Shown: positions 9,261 to 18,257, numbered from the stretch's first letter. The stretch is 64,000 bases of DNA from Gilvirhabdus luticola (GCF_032583975.1 NZ_JAWHTF010000003.1), one strand, 5' to 3'. Made by a program: numbers and translations. Notes: generated by a model from the sequence alone, not told the origin.

Positions 9261-10187
9261 ATGAAAGTTACAGTAGTTGGAGCAGGAGCAGTTGGCGCAA
9301 GTTGTGCAGAATATATAGCTATTAAAAACTTTGCTTCAGAAGTGGTTTTGCTAGATATTAAAGAAGGTTATGCAGAAGGCAAAGCCATGGATTTAATGCA
9401 ATGTGCATCATTAAATGGATTTGATACAAAAATTACGGGTACAACAGGAGATTACAGTAAAACTACTAATAGTGATATTTGTGTAATTACTTCAGGAATC
9501 CCTAGAAAACCCGGAATGACCCGTGAAGAATTGATAGGAATTAATGCAGGCATTGTAAAAACTGTATCTTCAAGTTTAATAGAGTATTCTCCAAATACCG
9601 TGATGATTGTGGTTAGCAATCCTATGGATACTATGACCTATTTAGTCCATAAAACTACTGATCTTCCAAAAAATAAAATTATTGGAATGGGTGGAGCATT
9701 AGATTCTGCACGTTTTAAGTACCGTTTAGCAGAAGCTTTAGATGCCCCAATTAGTGATGTTGACGGAATGGTAATTGGTGGACACAGTGATACGGGAATG
9801 GTACCATTAACTGCCCATGCAACAAGAAATAGTATTAAAGTTTCAGAATTTCTTTCAAAGGAAAGATTAGAACAAGTAAAAGAAGATACTAAAGTTGGCG
9901 GAGCAACACTAACAAAACTTTTAGGTACAAGTGCATGGTATGCACCAGGAGCTGCTGTTTCCGGATTAGTACAAGCCATTGCTTGCGACCAAAAAAAAAT
10001 GTTCCCATGTTCAACATTATTGGAAGGTGAATATGATTTAGATGATATTTGTATTGGTGTTCCTGTTATTCTTGGCAGAAACGGAATTGAAAGTATTGTT
10101 AACATTGAATTGAGTGCAGCTGAAAAAACTCACATGCAGCAAAGTGCAGAAGGTGTTAGAAAAACAAATGATTTGTTGACATTATAG
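9261..10187 (+). CDS. mdh: Malate dehydrogenase
   Basis: This 308-residue cytoplasmic TCA-cycle enzyme interconverts malate and oxaloacetate with NAD. The Rossmann motif VVGAGAVGASCAEY is at 4-17, with an acidic NAD-binding residue in LLDIKEGYAEGKAMDL. The substrate loop RKPGMTREELIGINAGI and the catalytic His in GGHSDTGMVPL are present, as is VVSNPMDTMTYLV. It is the LDH-like MDH type with normal length. It is a single gene with its own -7 box and a strong terminator at 10213. Confidence 0.97.
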   Translation: MKVTVVGAGAVGASCAEYIAIKNFASEVVLLDIKEGYAEGKAMDLMQCASLNGFDTKITGTTGDYSKTTNSDICVITSGIPRKPGMTREELIGINAGIVKTVSSSLIEYSPNTVMIVVSNPMDTMTYLVHKTTDLPKNKIIGMGGALDSARFKYRLAEALDAPISDVDGMVIGGHSDTGMVPLTAHATRNSIKVSEFLSKERLEQVKEDTKVGGATLTKLLGTSAWYAPGAAVSGLVQAIACDQKKMFPCSTLLEGEYDLDDICIGVPVILGRNGIESIVNIELSAAEKTHMQQSAEGVRKTNDLLTL

Positions 10188-10212
10188 TTTAACCGTAACT
10201 AGATAAAAATAT

Positions 10213-10242
10213 AAAGAGCGTCCAATTGGTCGCTCTTTTTTT
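10213..10242 (+). terminator. mdh intrinsic terminator
   Basis: Arms AAAGAGCG (10213-10220) and CGCTCTTT (10231-10238) flank a 10-nt loop that itself contains the palindrome CCAATTGG. A T run follows. Confidence 0.85.
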
Positions 10243-10324
10243 AACACAACTTTTTATTTTTTGCAATAATTCCTTGGTAAAAATACATCATTGATAAGAA
10301 TTAAAACCAAACCTTATTTTTTTA

Positions 10325-10332
10325 TATATTTG
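10325..10332 (+). promoter_or_regulatory. -7 element directly abutting a start codon
   Basis: TATATTTG matches TAnnTTTG exactly and ends only 4 nt before the ATG at 10337. If used, transcription would start at or next to the ATG, giving a leaderless message. Confidence 0.4.
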
Positions 10333-10336
10333 GCAC

Positions 10337-10966
10337 ATGAAAATGAAATGGCATTTTAGCATTTTAATTCTCTTTTTTACCTTTTTCGGTATTTTAAGTC
10401 AGAATGAAGTTTCTGTACCTAATCAAGAAATTGTTTTACAATTTAAAGGCGTTGAGGTAACTTCCCAAGAAGCCCAAAGTGCGATTGCAATTGTAAAAAA
10501 GCATTTGCAAGATATAGGAGCAGATAACATACATGTAAAAAAGAATGAAAATGGAAAGTTAAAAATTACTTACCATAGTGATGTTGATATTTCTTGTGTA
10601 AAAGAGTCTCTTTCTAAAGAAAAGAAAATATCATTTGATTATATTTTTGATAATGAAGATGATAATCATAAACATATTCCATCTGATGATAACTTGATTT
10701 GTTACAATTTTGATATCTATGAAATTCAAAATGGTGTTGATACAGATTTAGATCTCAATGGAATAGTTCTTAAGAAAAAAACTAATAATGATCGGTTTTT
10801 TGAACCTAATGTTTTTTTGTCATATGGCAGAATAGATGTTAGGAAGGAAAATAGAATCTTTAAAGTATCTTATGATTTATGGAGAAATATTGTAATTACA
10901 ATAGAAAATCCATCATATAGCATTCCAGAAGTTAGAGCGGGACCTGTAGCGCTTGGGAATGCATAA
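10337..10966 (+). CDS. Small exported protein upstream of secDF, SecD-P1-like segment
   Basis: This 209-residue protein has a signal peptide (MKMKWHFSILILFFTFFGILSQ). Residues ~30-100 (IVLQFKGVEVTSQEAQSAIAIVKKHLQDIGADNI.. to ..KKISFDYIF) resemble by eye the alpha-beta repeat of the SecD periplasmic region: a helix of the type AFEVLRKRIDEFGV, an asparagine/valine strand, then a basic helix and a strand ending in EF or SF. The C-terminal half (DLDLNGIVLKKK...RAGPVALGNA) is unrecognised. It is the gene immediately 5' of secDF, though secDF has its own promoter. Function is not known; a periplasmic partner of the Sec machinery is only a guess. Confidence 0.7.
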   Translation: MKMKWHFSILILFFTFFGILSQNEVSVPNQEIVLQFKGVEVTSQEAQSAIAIVKKHLQDIGADNIHVKKNENGKLKITYHSDVDISCVKESLSKEKKISFDYIFDNEDDNHKHIPSDDNLICYNFDIYEIQNGVDTDLDLNGIVLKKKTNNDRFFEPNVFLSYGRIDVRKENRIFKVSYDLWRNIVITIENPSYSIPEVRAGPVALGNA

Positions 10967-10994
10967 CTACAAATAAACTTCCTAAATAATAAAT

Positions 10995-11042
10995 AAAACT
11001 CATTTCCTTTATGATGGAATTCAAAAATAGAATTTGAGTTTT
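10995..11042 (+). terminator. Possible weak terminator
   Basis: Arms AAAACTCA (10995-11002) and TGAGTTTT (11035-11042) enclose a 32-nt loop with a further weak hairpin, followed by T. The large loop makes this uncertain. It lies 28 bp after the stop of the small exported gene. Confidence 0.3.
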
Positions 11043-11100
11043 TAAAGTAGCTTTCAAAAGTTATATAAAAGGCTACCAAATCATATTTAATATTAAAATA

Positions 11101-11132
11101 ATTGTCAAATCTTGGGGTAAACTCTATATTTG
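11101..11132 (+). promoter_or_regulatory. secDF promoter
   Basis: ATTG at 11101-11104 and TATATTTG at 11125-11132 are separated by 20 nt. The -7 element is an exact TAnnTTTG match, 34 bp upstream of the secDF ATG. Confidence 0.6.
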
Positions 11133-11166
11133 CCCGTTTTAAAATTTGACCACTAAAATAAATAAA

Positions 11167-14145
11167 ATGCAAAATAAAGGACTAGTAAAATTATTTGCGA
11201 TATTGTTTGGCTTGGTAAGTATTTACCAATTATCGTTTACATTCAAGGCGAATAAAATAGAAAGAGATGCTGAAGCCTATGCAAATGGAGATACAGTAAA
11301 AGAACGTCAATATTTAGATTCTCTTGCAACATATAGAGTAGATGTTGATGGAAAACGAGAAAACATAAAAGTTTTTGATATAGGTATTGCTGACTTTACT
11401 TATAATGAAGTTAAGCAGAAGTCAATGAACCTTGGGTTAGACTTAAAAGGCGGTATAAATGTGATTTTACAAGTTTCTGTAAAAGACATTTTAAAAGGTT
11501 TAGCAAATCATACAACTGATCCACTTTTTAATAAAGCTTTGGACGATGCTTCAGAACTTCAAAAAAATAGCCAAAACACATATTTAGAAGATTTCTTTGT
11601 TGCTTTTGATGCCATTAAAGGTGATTCAAAATTAGCATCGCCAGACATATTTGCCAATCGTACTTTAAGTGATGAGATTACTTTCGATATGACAGATGAT
11701 CAGGTAAAACCCATCATTGAAACAAAAATAGATGAATCAATAGTATCTGCTTTCGAAGTATTACGTAAGCGTATTGACGAGTTTGGAGTTACTTCTCCTA
11801 ATATTCAGCGTTTAGGAAAATCTGGCAGAATTCTAGTAGAACTACCAGGTGTTAAAGATGTAGAACGCGCTTCAAGTTTGTTACAGAGTACTGCCCAATT
11901 AGAATTTTGGGATGCTTATAAAGGTGAAGAGTTTGTTCCATTTTTGGTTCAAGCAAATGAAGTTTTAAAAGATATTATTGAAGATAACACCAAACCGGAA
12001 GAAGTTGAAAGTGATGATCAAGAAACATCAACAGAAGATGCGACAATTGATGAGTTACTTGGTGAGGCAGAGACAGATTCAACTTCAGTTGCAGCCAATC
12101 CTTTCTTCGATTTAATCAAAGGCCAAGGATATCCTGGTGGTCCTGTGATTGCCCAGTTTGATATTAAAGACAAAGAAAAGGTAATTAATTACCTAAACAT
12201 GCCTGAAGTGAGATCATTGCTTCCAGCCGAAAGACGTTATGTAAAGTTCTTATTCGGTAAGCCAGAAAAGGATAGTGAGATTGTTGAATTATACGCTTTA
12301 ATTGGTAATAGAGAAAACACACCTCAATTGAGTGGAGCTGTGGTTACTGATGCAAGGCAATCTTATGGTCCAACAGGCAAGCCTACTGTATCAATGCAAA
12401 TGAACGCGAAGGGAGCTAAAATTTGGGAGGAAATGACCGGAAAAGCATTTAGTCAAGGTAGTCAAATAGCTATTGTTTTAGATAACATTGTCTATTCTGC
12501 ACCAGGTGTGACTACCGGACCTATTTCTGGTGGAAATTCTGAAATTTCTGGCCAATTTACTTTAAATGAAGCAACAGATTTAGCCAATGTGTTGAGAGCA
12601 GGGAAACTTCCAGCACATGCAGATATAATCCAAAGTGAAGTTGTTGGGCCATCATTAGGTCAAGAAGCTATTGATAGCGGTAAGATTTCGTTTACAATAG
12701 CATTGTTAGTTGTGCTAATATGGATGTTTTTATACTATGGTAAAGGAGGTCTATTGGCAGATATTGCTATGATATTCAATATTCTATTAATTTTTGGAGT
12801 ACTATCAGGATTAGGTGCTGTATTGACTCTTCCAGGTATTGCCGGTATTGTACTTACAATTGGTATGTCTGTAGATGCAAACGTACTTATCTTTGAACGA
12901 ATACGAGAGGAAATTGCAAAAGGAAAAGGGCAGAAAGAATCTATTCAAGATGGTTTTAGTAATGCACTATCTTCAATTTTAGATGCAAATATTACAACAG
13001 GTTTAACTGCCTTAATTCTATTCATTTTTGGTACTGGACCAATTAAAGGTTTTGCTACAACTTTATTAATAGGTATAGGTACGTCTTTATTCACAGCGAT
13101 TTTCATTACTAGATTACTTGTGGATTGGTACGTGAATCGAGGTGGAAAATTAGAATTTTCAACAGCCTTAACTAAAAATCTTTTCAGAAATATTAGTATT
13201 AAATTTTTAAGTAAGCGTAAGGTGGCTTATATTTTTTCTGGAATTTTATTGGTTATTGGTTTAAGCTCATTGTTCACTAATGGATTGGATCAAGGTGTTG
13301 ATTTTGTTGGAGGAAGAACATACCAAGTTCGCTTTGCTCAAGAAGTTAGCGCATCCGAAATAACTTCTACTTTAAGTGAAGTATTTGGTAGTGCTGATGC
13401 TAAAACTTTTGGTGCGGATAATCAATTAAAAATCACTACAAAGTTCAGAGTGAATGATACTGGATCTGAAGCAGATGAAGAGATTAGACAATCTTTATTC
13501 AATGCTTTACAGCCACATTTGGAAGGTGTCTCTTATAATGATTTTATCAGTGATAATGAACACAAAACAGTTGGGTTAATGAAATACTATAAAGTTAGTC
13601 CTACTATTGCTGATGATATTAAAAAAGCATCTTTTTGGGCCATTTTAGGTTCATTAATTGTTGTATTTTTGTATATTTTATTACGATTTAAAAGATGGCA
13701 ATTTTCGTTAGGAGCTGTTGCCGCTGTTTTCCATGATGTATTAATTGTTCTAGGAATATTCTCATTAACTTATAAGTTTATGCCTTTCAACATGGAAATA
13801 GACCAAGCATTTATTGCAGCTATCCTTACCGTAATAGGTTACTCTTTAAATGATACGGTGGTTGTTTTTGATAGGATCAGGGAATTTTACAATGAACATA
13901 CTAGTTGGGACTTTGATAGAACTGTAAATGTCTCATTAAGTAGTACTTTAAGTAGAACATTAAATACGTCCTTAACAACGTTAGTTGTATTGTTTGCTAT
14001 CTTCATTTTTGGAGGTGATTCTATTAGAGGATTTATGTTTGCTCTTATCGTAGGTGTTATTGTAGGTACTTACTCATCATTATTTATTGCAACACCAATT
14101 ATGTATGATACTGTAAGAAAGTTAGAAGAGAAAAAGAAGAAATAA
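11167..14145 (+). CDS. secDF: Fused protein translocase subunit SecDF
   Basis: SecDF uses the proton-motive force to pull preproteins across the inner membrane on the periplasmic side of SecYEG. The chosen ATG gives 992 residues; an in-frame TTG at 11146 would add seven, but MQNKGLVKLFAILFG is a better N-terminus and fits the promoter. The SecD half has the DLKGGINV motif, the periplasmic P1 domain with an acidic low-complexity insertion (about 280-320, EEVESDDQETSTEDA), and the TM block with MSVDANVLIFERIREE. The SecF half begins near 675 with FLSKRKVAYIFSG and has VDFVGGRTY and YSLNDTVVVFDRIRE. A fused SecDF is normal for Bacteroidota. A strong terminator follows at 14165. Confidence 0.97.
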   Translation: MQNKGLVKLFAILFGLVSIYQLSFTFKANKIERDAEAYANGDTVKERQYLDSLATYRVDVDGKRENIKVFDIGIADFTYNEVKQKSMNLGLDLKGGINVILQVSVKDILKGLANHTTDPLFNKALDDASELQKNSQNTYLEDFFVAFDAIKGDSKLASPDIFANRTLSDEITFDMTDDQVKPIIETKIDESIVSAFEVLRKRIDEFGVTSPNIQRLGKSGRILVELPGVKDVERASSLLQSTAQLEFWDAYKGEEFVPFLVQANEVLKDIIEDNTKPEEVESDDQETSTEDATIDELLGEAETDSTSVAANPFFDLIKGQGYPGGPVIAQFDIKDKEKVINYLNMPEVRSLLPAERRYVKFLFGKPEKDSEIVELYALIGNRENTPQLSGAVVTDARQSYGPTGKPTVSMQMNAKGAKIWEEMTGKAFSQGSQIAIVLDNIVYSAPGVTTGPISGGNSEISGQFTLNEATDLANVLRAGKLPAHADIIQSEVVGPSLGQEAIDSGKISFTIALLVVLIWMFLYYGKGGLLADIAMIFNILLIFGVLSGLGAVLTLPGIAGIVLTIGMSVDANVLIFERIREEIAKGKGQKESIQDGFSNALSSILDANITTGLTALILFIFGTGPIKGFATTLLIGIGTSLFTAIFITRLLVDWYVNRGGKLEFSTALTKNLFRNISIKFLSKRKVAYIFSGILLVIGLSSLFTNGLDQGVDFVGGRTYQVRFAQEVSASEITSTLSEVFGSADAKTFGADNQLKITTKFRVNDTGSEADEEIRQSLFNALQPHLEGVSYNDFISDNEHKTVGLMKYYKVSPTIADDIKKASFWAILGSLIVVFLYILLRFKRWQFSLGAVAAVFHDVLIVLGIFSLTYKFMPFNMEIDQAFIAAILTVIGYSLNDTVVVFDRIREFYNEHTSWDFDRTVNVSLSSTLSRTLNTSLTTLVVLFAIFIFGGDSIRGFMFALIVGVIVGTYSSLFIATPIMYDTVRKLEEKKKK

Positions 14146-14164
14146 GATACTCTGTAGACCAAAT

Positions 14165-14196
14165 AAAAAAGCCTTCCTAAACAGGAAGGCTTTTTT
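14165..14196. terminator. Bidirectional terminator between secDF and the DUF192 gene
   Basis: A perfect 14-bp stem AAAAAAGCCTTCCT / AGGAAGGCTTTTTT with an AAAC loop has A and T tracts on both sides. It can therefore terminate the plus-strand secDF and the convergent minus-strand operon, which ends at 14199. Confidence 0.92.
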
Positions 14197-14198
14197 AT

Positions 14199-14687
14199 TT
14201 AATATGAAATAGAATCGCCAACTTTAATAGCCCATTCGTTAACCATACCTGCATTTAGTTCAAGAACATATTTTGCTGGATATCGAGAAGGTAAAGAAGC
14301 TTCGTTAAAAGGTTTTGAGTTTTCTTGAAAACTTACAATTTTATGATTACTGTTTATAAAAATAATATCTAAAGGAAATTGAGTGTTTTTCATGTAAAAC
14401 GAACGTGGTAATTCATCAGGAAAAACAAAAAGCATTCCTTGGTCTTTTTTCATAGATGAACGATACATTAATCCTGTTTGAATTTCGTAATCAGAATCTG
14501 CAATTTCTATATCAACTTTAGCAATTATGGAATCTGTTTCAACATTATACAATGTAAGTGTTCCTTCTTTTTTAAAGAAAACTTCTACTTGTTTTATTTC
14601 TTTATTTTCACCTTTACAAGACGTAAAACCTAATGTAATACATCCAAAAATAAAAAGTGTAAATAGGTGTTTTGGTTTGAAATGCAT
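14199..14687 (-). CDS. DUF192 lipoprotein
   Basis: This 162-residue protein has a lipoprotein signal (FIFGCITLGFTSC, with the acylated Cys near residue 24). A single DUF192 domain spans about 50-160 and includes the typical GLMYRSSMKKDQGMLFVF and FYMKNTQFPLDIIFI. The family is widespread and small; its function is not established. It is the last gene of the run lgt - DUF192, only 6 bp after lgt, which is fitting since Lgt acylates lipoproteins like this one. Confidence 0.9.
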   Translation of the reverse strand: MHFKPKHLFTLFIFGCITLGFTSCKGENKEIKQVEVFFKKEGTLTLYNVETDSIIAKVDIEIADSDYEIQTGLMYRSSMKKDQGMLFVFPDELPRSFYMKNTQFPLDIIFINSNHKIVSFQENSKPFNEASLPSRYPAKYVLELNAGMVNEWAIKVGDSISY

Positions 14688-14693
14688 GTTAAA

Positions 14694-15623
14694 TTAAATA
14701 GAAGCAGATTTTGGTTTGTAAGCAAACATAAAATAGAGTCCAATTAATATAAAAGGAATACTTAACCATTGTCCTGTGTTAAAACCTAACCAATTGATGT
14801 ATTCATCACCTTGAGGTTCTTTTACAAATTCTACAAAGAAACGAATTGTCCATAGTAGTACTAAAAATAAACCAAATAAATAGCCTAATTGATTTGCTTT
14901 TTTAGTTTTAGTATAAACATACCAAAGAATTAAAAAAACAAAAACATAACAGAAAGATTCATATAATTGAGCAGGATGCCTATAAGGTATAGCCTCCAAT
15001 AAATTAGAAAATTGAGGATTACCAGTTACAGCACTATAAGCATCTTGAGGATTGTTAATTCCTGTAAGTTGCATAATTTCTCCTTTATAATATTCATCTT
15101 GAATAAATCGAACACCAAAAGCTGAATCGGTTACTTTACCTATAATTTCAGAATTAATAAAATTTCCAATTCTAATAAAAATAGCTCCACTTGCAACTGG
15201 AATAACAACACGGTCTAGTATCCACATTAACGATTTGTAGTTATATTTTTTTCTATACAAATACATGCCAATAATAATGCCTATAGCTGCACCGTGACTA
15301 GCAAGTCCTTGAAAACCCGTAAACTCAAAACCACCTTTAAATTTAAAAGGCAGAAAAATACTGAAAAAATCCTGTGATATTAATTCAGATTGATAAAACA
15401 AAACATGGCCTAACCTTGCACCAATCATGGTTGCCAAAACCGTGTAGATAAAAAGAGGATCTAAATATTCCAGCGAGACTTTTTCTCTTGTAAAAATACG
15501 TTTCATGATATTCCAACCTAGAAGAAAGGCAACAATCCACATAACACTGTAAAAATGGAGTTTAAAATTCCCAGCAATATCTATTCCTGTTATAGGATTC
15601 CAATCAAATTTTAATGAATGCAT
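14694..15623 (-). CDS. lgt: Prolipoprotein diacylglyceryl transferase
   Basis: This 309-residue inner-membrane enzyme transfers diacylglycerol from phosphatidylglycerol to the lipobox cysteine. It has seven hydrophobic segments. Diagnostic segments are RLGHVLFYQ, GLASHGAAIGIIIGMYLYRKK (the HGA motif), RIGNFINSEIIG and the late RFFVEFVKEPQ. Length is normal for Bacteroidota. It is followed 6 bp later by a lipoprotein gene. The yidD remnant lies upstream. Confidence 0.96.
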   Translation of the reverse strand: MHSLKFDWNPITGIDIAGNFKLHFYSVMWIVAFLLGWNIMKRIFTREKVSLEYLDPLFIYTVLATMIGARLGHVLFYQSELISQDFFSIFLPFKFKGGFEFTGFQGLASHGAAIGIIIGMYLYRKKYNYKSLMWILDRVVIPVASGAIFIRIGNFINSEIIGKVTDSAFGVRFIQDEYYKGEIMQLTGINNPQDAYSAVTGNPQFSNLLEAIPYRHPAQLYESFCYVFVFLILWYVYTKTKKANQLGYLFGLFLVLLWTIRFFVEFVKEPQGDEYINWLGFNTGQWLSIPFILIGLYFMFAYKPKSASI

Positions 15624-15695
15624 ACGTTATTGTTTTTCAATTGTAAATATAGACAAATGAATAGGTATAAGAAAACAAACGAAAAAAAGAGAAGC

Positions 15696-15809
15696 TTATT
15701 TTTTAGAAACTTTATCTGGTACAGGATTATAACCACTTCGACCCCAAGGCGACAGAGCGTTAAGAAAATGTACAGTGTACATTATTAGAGAATGTGCGAG
15801 CTGACGCAT
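15696..15809 (-). pseudogene. Remnant of a second yidD copy
   Basis: An open frame of 37 codons encodes ...HFLNALSPWGRSGYNPVPDKVSKK. This matches the C-terminal end of the intact YidD encoded just upstream (CQPWGDSGYDPVPDKNSN), sharing PWG-SGY-PVPDK. The N-terminal two-thirds of the family, including the Cys-rich core CRFQPTCSNY, is absent. The ATG at 15807-15809 gives MRQLAHSLIMYTVHFLNAL, which is not YidD-like in its first ten residues. Best read as the tail of a duplicated or exchanged yidD gene. Expression as a micro-protein cannot be excluded. Confidence 0.65.
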
Positions 15810-15817
15810 TGGAATTT

Positions 15818-16054
15818 TTAGTTAGAGTTTTTGTCTGGTACTGGATCGTATCCGGAATCACCCCAAGGTTGACATTTTAATATTCGTTTTAAAGCTAATT
15901 TTCCACCTTGCCATAAGCCGTGTTTCTCTAACGCTTCTTTACTATAATTTGAGCAGGTTGGCTGGAACCTACAAGTTGCAGGTGTTAGTGGAGAAATCAA
16001 TATTTGATACACCTTGATCAAAAAAAGAAAAGGTGCAATCAGTAACTTTTTCAT
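15818..16054 (-). CDS. yidD: Membrane protein insertion efficiency factor YidD
   Basis: This 78-residue protein helps insert inner-membrane proteins alongside YidC. The full family signature is present: LIKVYQILISPLTPATCRFQPTCSNY (split here from the signal-like MKKLLIAPFLF), then ALEKHGLWQGGKLALKRILKCQPWGDSGYDPVPD. It begins 3 bp after the cysS stop, so it is in one transcript with folE and cysS. A degenerate C-terminal copy lies just downstream at 15696-15809. Confidence 0.95.
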   Translation of the reverse strand: MKKLLIAPFLFLIKVYQILISPLTPATCRFQPTCSNYSKEALEKHGLWQGGKLALKRILKCQPWGDSGYDPVPDKNSN

Positions 16055-16057
16055 AAT

Positions 16058-17539
16058 TTAATTGGTCGTAAAAGATGTTCCATCTTTACCATCCTGAAGA
16101 AAAATACCAGCTTCAGCTAATTGGTCTCTAATTTTATCAGATAAAGCAAAATCTTTATTTGCTCTAGCTTCGTGACGCAACTGGATTAAAAGTTCAACAG
16201 CACCAGAAAGTTTATCAGTATCTGCACTTTCTTTTGACACGTTCTGAAGACCTAAAATATCAAAAACAAACGTATTGATAGTTTCTTTTAAAGTTGATAA
16301 ATCTTCTTCTGTAATTGATGCGCTTCCATCTTTAATTTGATTGATATACTTTACGGCTTCAAACAAATTGGCAATTAATATAGGTGAATTAAAATCATCG
16401 TTCATGGCATCATAACATTTTTGTTTCCATTCAGAAACATTAAATGTTGATGTAGAAGATGGTTTGATATCATCTAATAAATTAATGGCATCTATCAATC
16501 TATAAAATCCCTTTTCACTCGCTAATAAACCATTATCCGTAAAGTCCAGAATACTTCTGTAATGTGCTTGTAACATGAAGAATCGAGCAACACTCGGCTC
16601 AAAAGCTTTTGAAATATTTTTGTTATTACCAGTAAAAATCTCTTCAGGCAAAATGTAATTTCCAGTAGATTTTGCCATTTTCTTACCATTCATAATCAAC
16701 ATATTGGCGTGCATCCAATAGTTTACTGGGCTTTTTCCTTTTGCTGCTTCGTTTTGCGCTATTTCACATTCATGATGAGGAAACTTCAAATCCATTCCAC
16801 CACCATGAATATCAAATTGTTCACCAAGATATTTAGTGCTCATGGCTGTACACTCCAGATGCCAACCTGGGAAACCATCACTCCAAGGGGATGGCCAACG
16901 CATAATGTGTTGTGGTTCAGCTTTTTTCCAAAGTGCAAAATCTTGTGGATTTTTCTTATCACTCTGCCCATCTAATTCTCTTGTGTTGTGAATAAGATCT
17001 TCAAGATTGCGCTTACTTAAAATTCCGTACTGATGAGACTCATTATATTTATGCACATCGAAATATACAGAACCATTGATTTTATAAGCAAAACCATTGT
17101 CAATAATGTCTTTTATTAATTCAATTTGTTCAATGATGTGTCCTGTTGCTGTTGGCTCAATGCTTGGTGGTAGAAAATTAAACTTATTTAATATGTTATG
17201 AAAATCTACAGTGTAACGCTGTACAACTTCCATAGGTTCTATTTGTTCTAATCGAGCTTTTTTAGCAATACGATCTTCTCCTTCATCAGCATCATTTTCC
17301 AGATGTCCTGCATCAGTAATATTTCTTACAAACCTAACTTTAAAACCTAAATGTTTTAAGTAACGAAAAATCATATCAAAAGACATGAATGTTCTTACGT
17401 TGCCTAAATGTACATTGCTGTAAACCGTTGGTCCACAAACATACATACCAACGTGACTATCGTTAATAGGTTTGAAAGTTTCTTTTTGACCAGTAAGAGA
17501 GTTGTAAATTTTAATTTGCTGATGCTGAAAAAGGTGCAT
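16058..17539 (-). CDS. cysS: Cysteinyl-tRNA synthetase
   Basis: This 493-residue class I synthetase charges tRNA-Cys. The HIGH-like motif is in CGPTVYSNVHLGNVRTF (about 32-48). The zinc-site region includes GWHLECTAM and the HHECEIAQ cluster. The signature loop is KMAKSTGN, an Ala variant of KMSKS that is common in this enzyme. The helical C-terminal domain ends normally. It lies between folE (11 bp upstream) and yidD (3 bp downstream), same strand. Confidence 0.97.
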   Translation of the reverse strand: MHLFQHQQIKIYNSLTGQKETFKPINDSHVGMYVCGPTVYSNVHLGNVRTFMSFDMIFRYLKHLGFKVRFVRNITDAGHLENDADEGEDRIAKKARLEQIEPMEVVQRYTVDFHNILNKFNFLPPSIEPTATGHIIEQIELIKDIIDNGFAYKINGSVYFDVHKYNESHQYGILSKRNLEDLIHNTRELDGQSDKKNPQDFALWKKAEPQHIMRWPSPWSDGFPGWHLECTAMSTKYLGEQFDIHGGGMDLKFPHHECEIAQNEAAKGKSPVNYWMHANMLIMNGKKMAKSTGNYILPEEIFTGNNKNISKAFEPSVARFFMLQAHYRSILDFTDNGLLASEKGFYRLIDAINLLDDIKPSSTSTFNVSEWKQKCYDAMNDDFNSPILIANLFEAVKYINQIKDGSASITEEDLSTLKETINTFVFDILGLQNVSKESADTDKLSGAVELLIQLRHEARANKDFALSDKIRDQLAEAGIFLQDGKDGTSFTTN

Positions 17540-17550
17540 ATTGTAATACC

Positions 17551-18228
17551 TTAAAATTTAGTATCTAATTTAATATAATCTAAAAATTCTCTTCGTGTTT
17601 CTTTATCTTTGAATTTTCCACCAAATTCTGATGTAACTGTACTACACTCAATATCTTTTATACCTCTGGAATTTACACAAAGATGCTTGGCATCTATCAC
17701 GCATGCTACATCTTCTGTTTTTAAGACGTCTTGTAGTTCTTTAACTATTTGAATAGTAAGGCGTTCTTGCACTTGAGGTCTCTTTGCAAAATAATCTACA
17801 ATACGATTCATTTTAGATAACCCAACCACAGTACCATTAGAAATATATGCTACATGAGCCTTTCCTACTATAGGCAGTAAATGATGTTCGCAAGTAGAAT
17901 AAACAGAAATGTTTTTTTCAACTAACATTTCACCATACTTATATTTGTTCTCAAATGTTGATGCACTTGGTTTTTTGTCTGGGTTTAAACCGGCAAAAAG
18001 TTCTTTTACAAACATTTTTGCAACTCGCGTAGGTGTTCCATTTAAACTATCATCACTTAAATCAAGACCAAGCGTTTCCATAATATGGCGAACATCGTCT
18101 TTAATAATATCTATTTTTTCATCATTAGAAAGCTTAAAAGCATCTTTACGCATTGGTGTATTTGTAGAAGTACCAATGTGCTCATCTCCTAAAGACTCAA
18201 ATTCTTCTAGCGTGTTTTCAATTTTCAT
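17551..18228 (-). CDS. folE: GTP cyclohydrolase I
   Basis: This enzyme converts GTP to 7,8-dihydroneopterin triphosphate, the first step of folate synthesis. The ATG at 18226-18228 gives 225 residues; a TTG one codon upstream is less likely. Zinc ligands are in STCEHHLLPIVGKAHVAYI and DVACVIDAKHLCVNSRG. VGLSKMNRIVDYFAKRPQVQERLT is the usual central signature. It heads the run folE-cysS-yidD. A perfect -7 box, TATCTTTG, lies 30 bp upstream on the minus strand. The other folate gene here, folP, is 16 kb away. Confidence 0.97.
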   Translation of the reverse strand: MKIENTLEEFESLGDEHIGTSTNTPMRKDAFKLSNDEKIDIIKDDVRHIMETLGLDLSDDSLNGTPTRVAKMFVKELFAGLNPDKKPSASTFENKYKYGEMLVEKNISVYSTCEHHLLPIVGKAHVAYISNGTVVGLSKMNRIVDYFAKRPQVQERLTIQIVKELQDVLKTEDVACVIDAKHLCVNSRGIKDIECSTVTSEFGGKFKDKETRREFLDYIKLDTKF

Positions 18229-18257
18229 CAATTAAAAAAATTATCTTAATTAGTTTG

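Noticed and set aside
11146..11166. TTG start for secDF giving seven extra residues
   Set aside because: The extra residues (MTTKINK) precede an ATG with a typical SecDF start, and would place the start only 14 bp after the -7 box; ATG 11167 is preferred.
10870..11172. 100-codon minus-strand frame between the small exported protein and secDF
   Set aside because: It overlaps the end of one gene and the start of secDF, has no family features and lies across the secDF promoter; most likely a chance frame.
18229..18231. TTG start one codon before the folE ATG
   Set aside because: The next codon is ATG and gives the same protein less one residue; ATG is the simpler choice.
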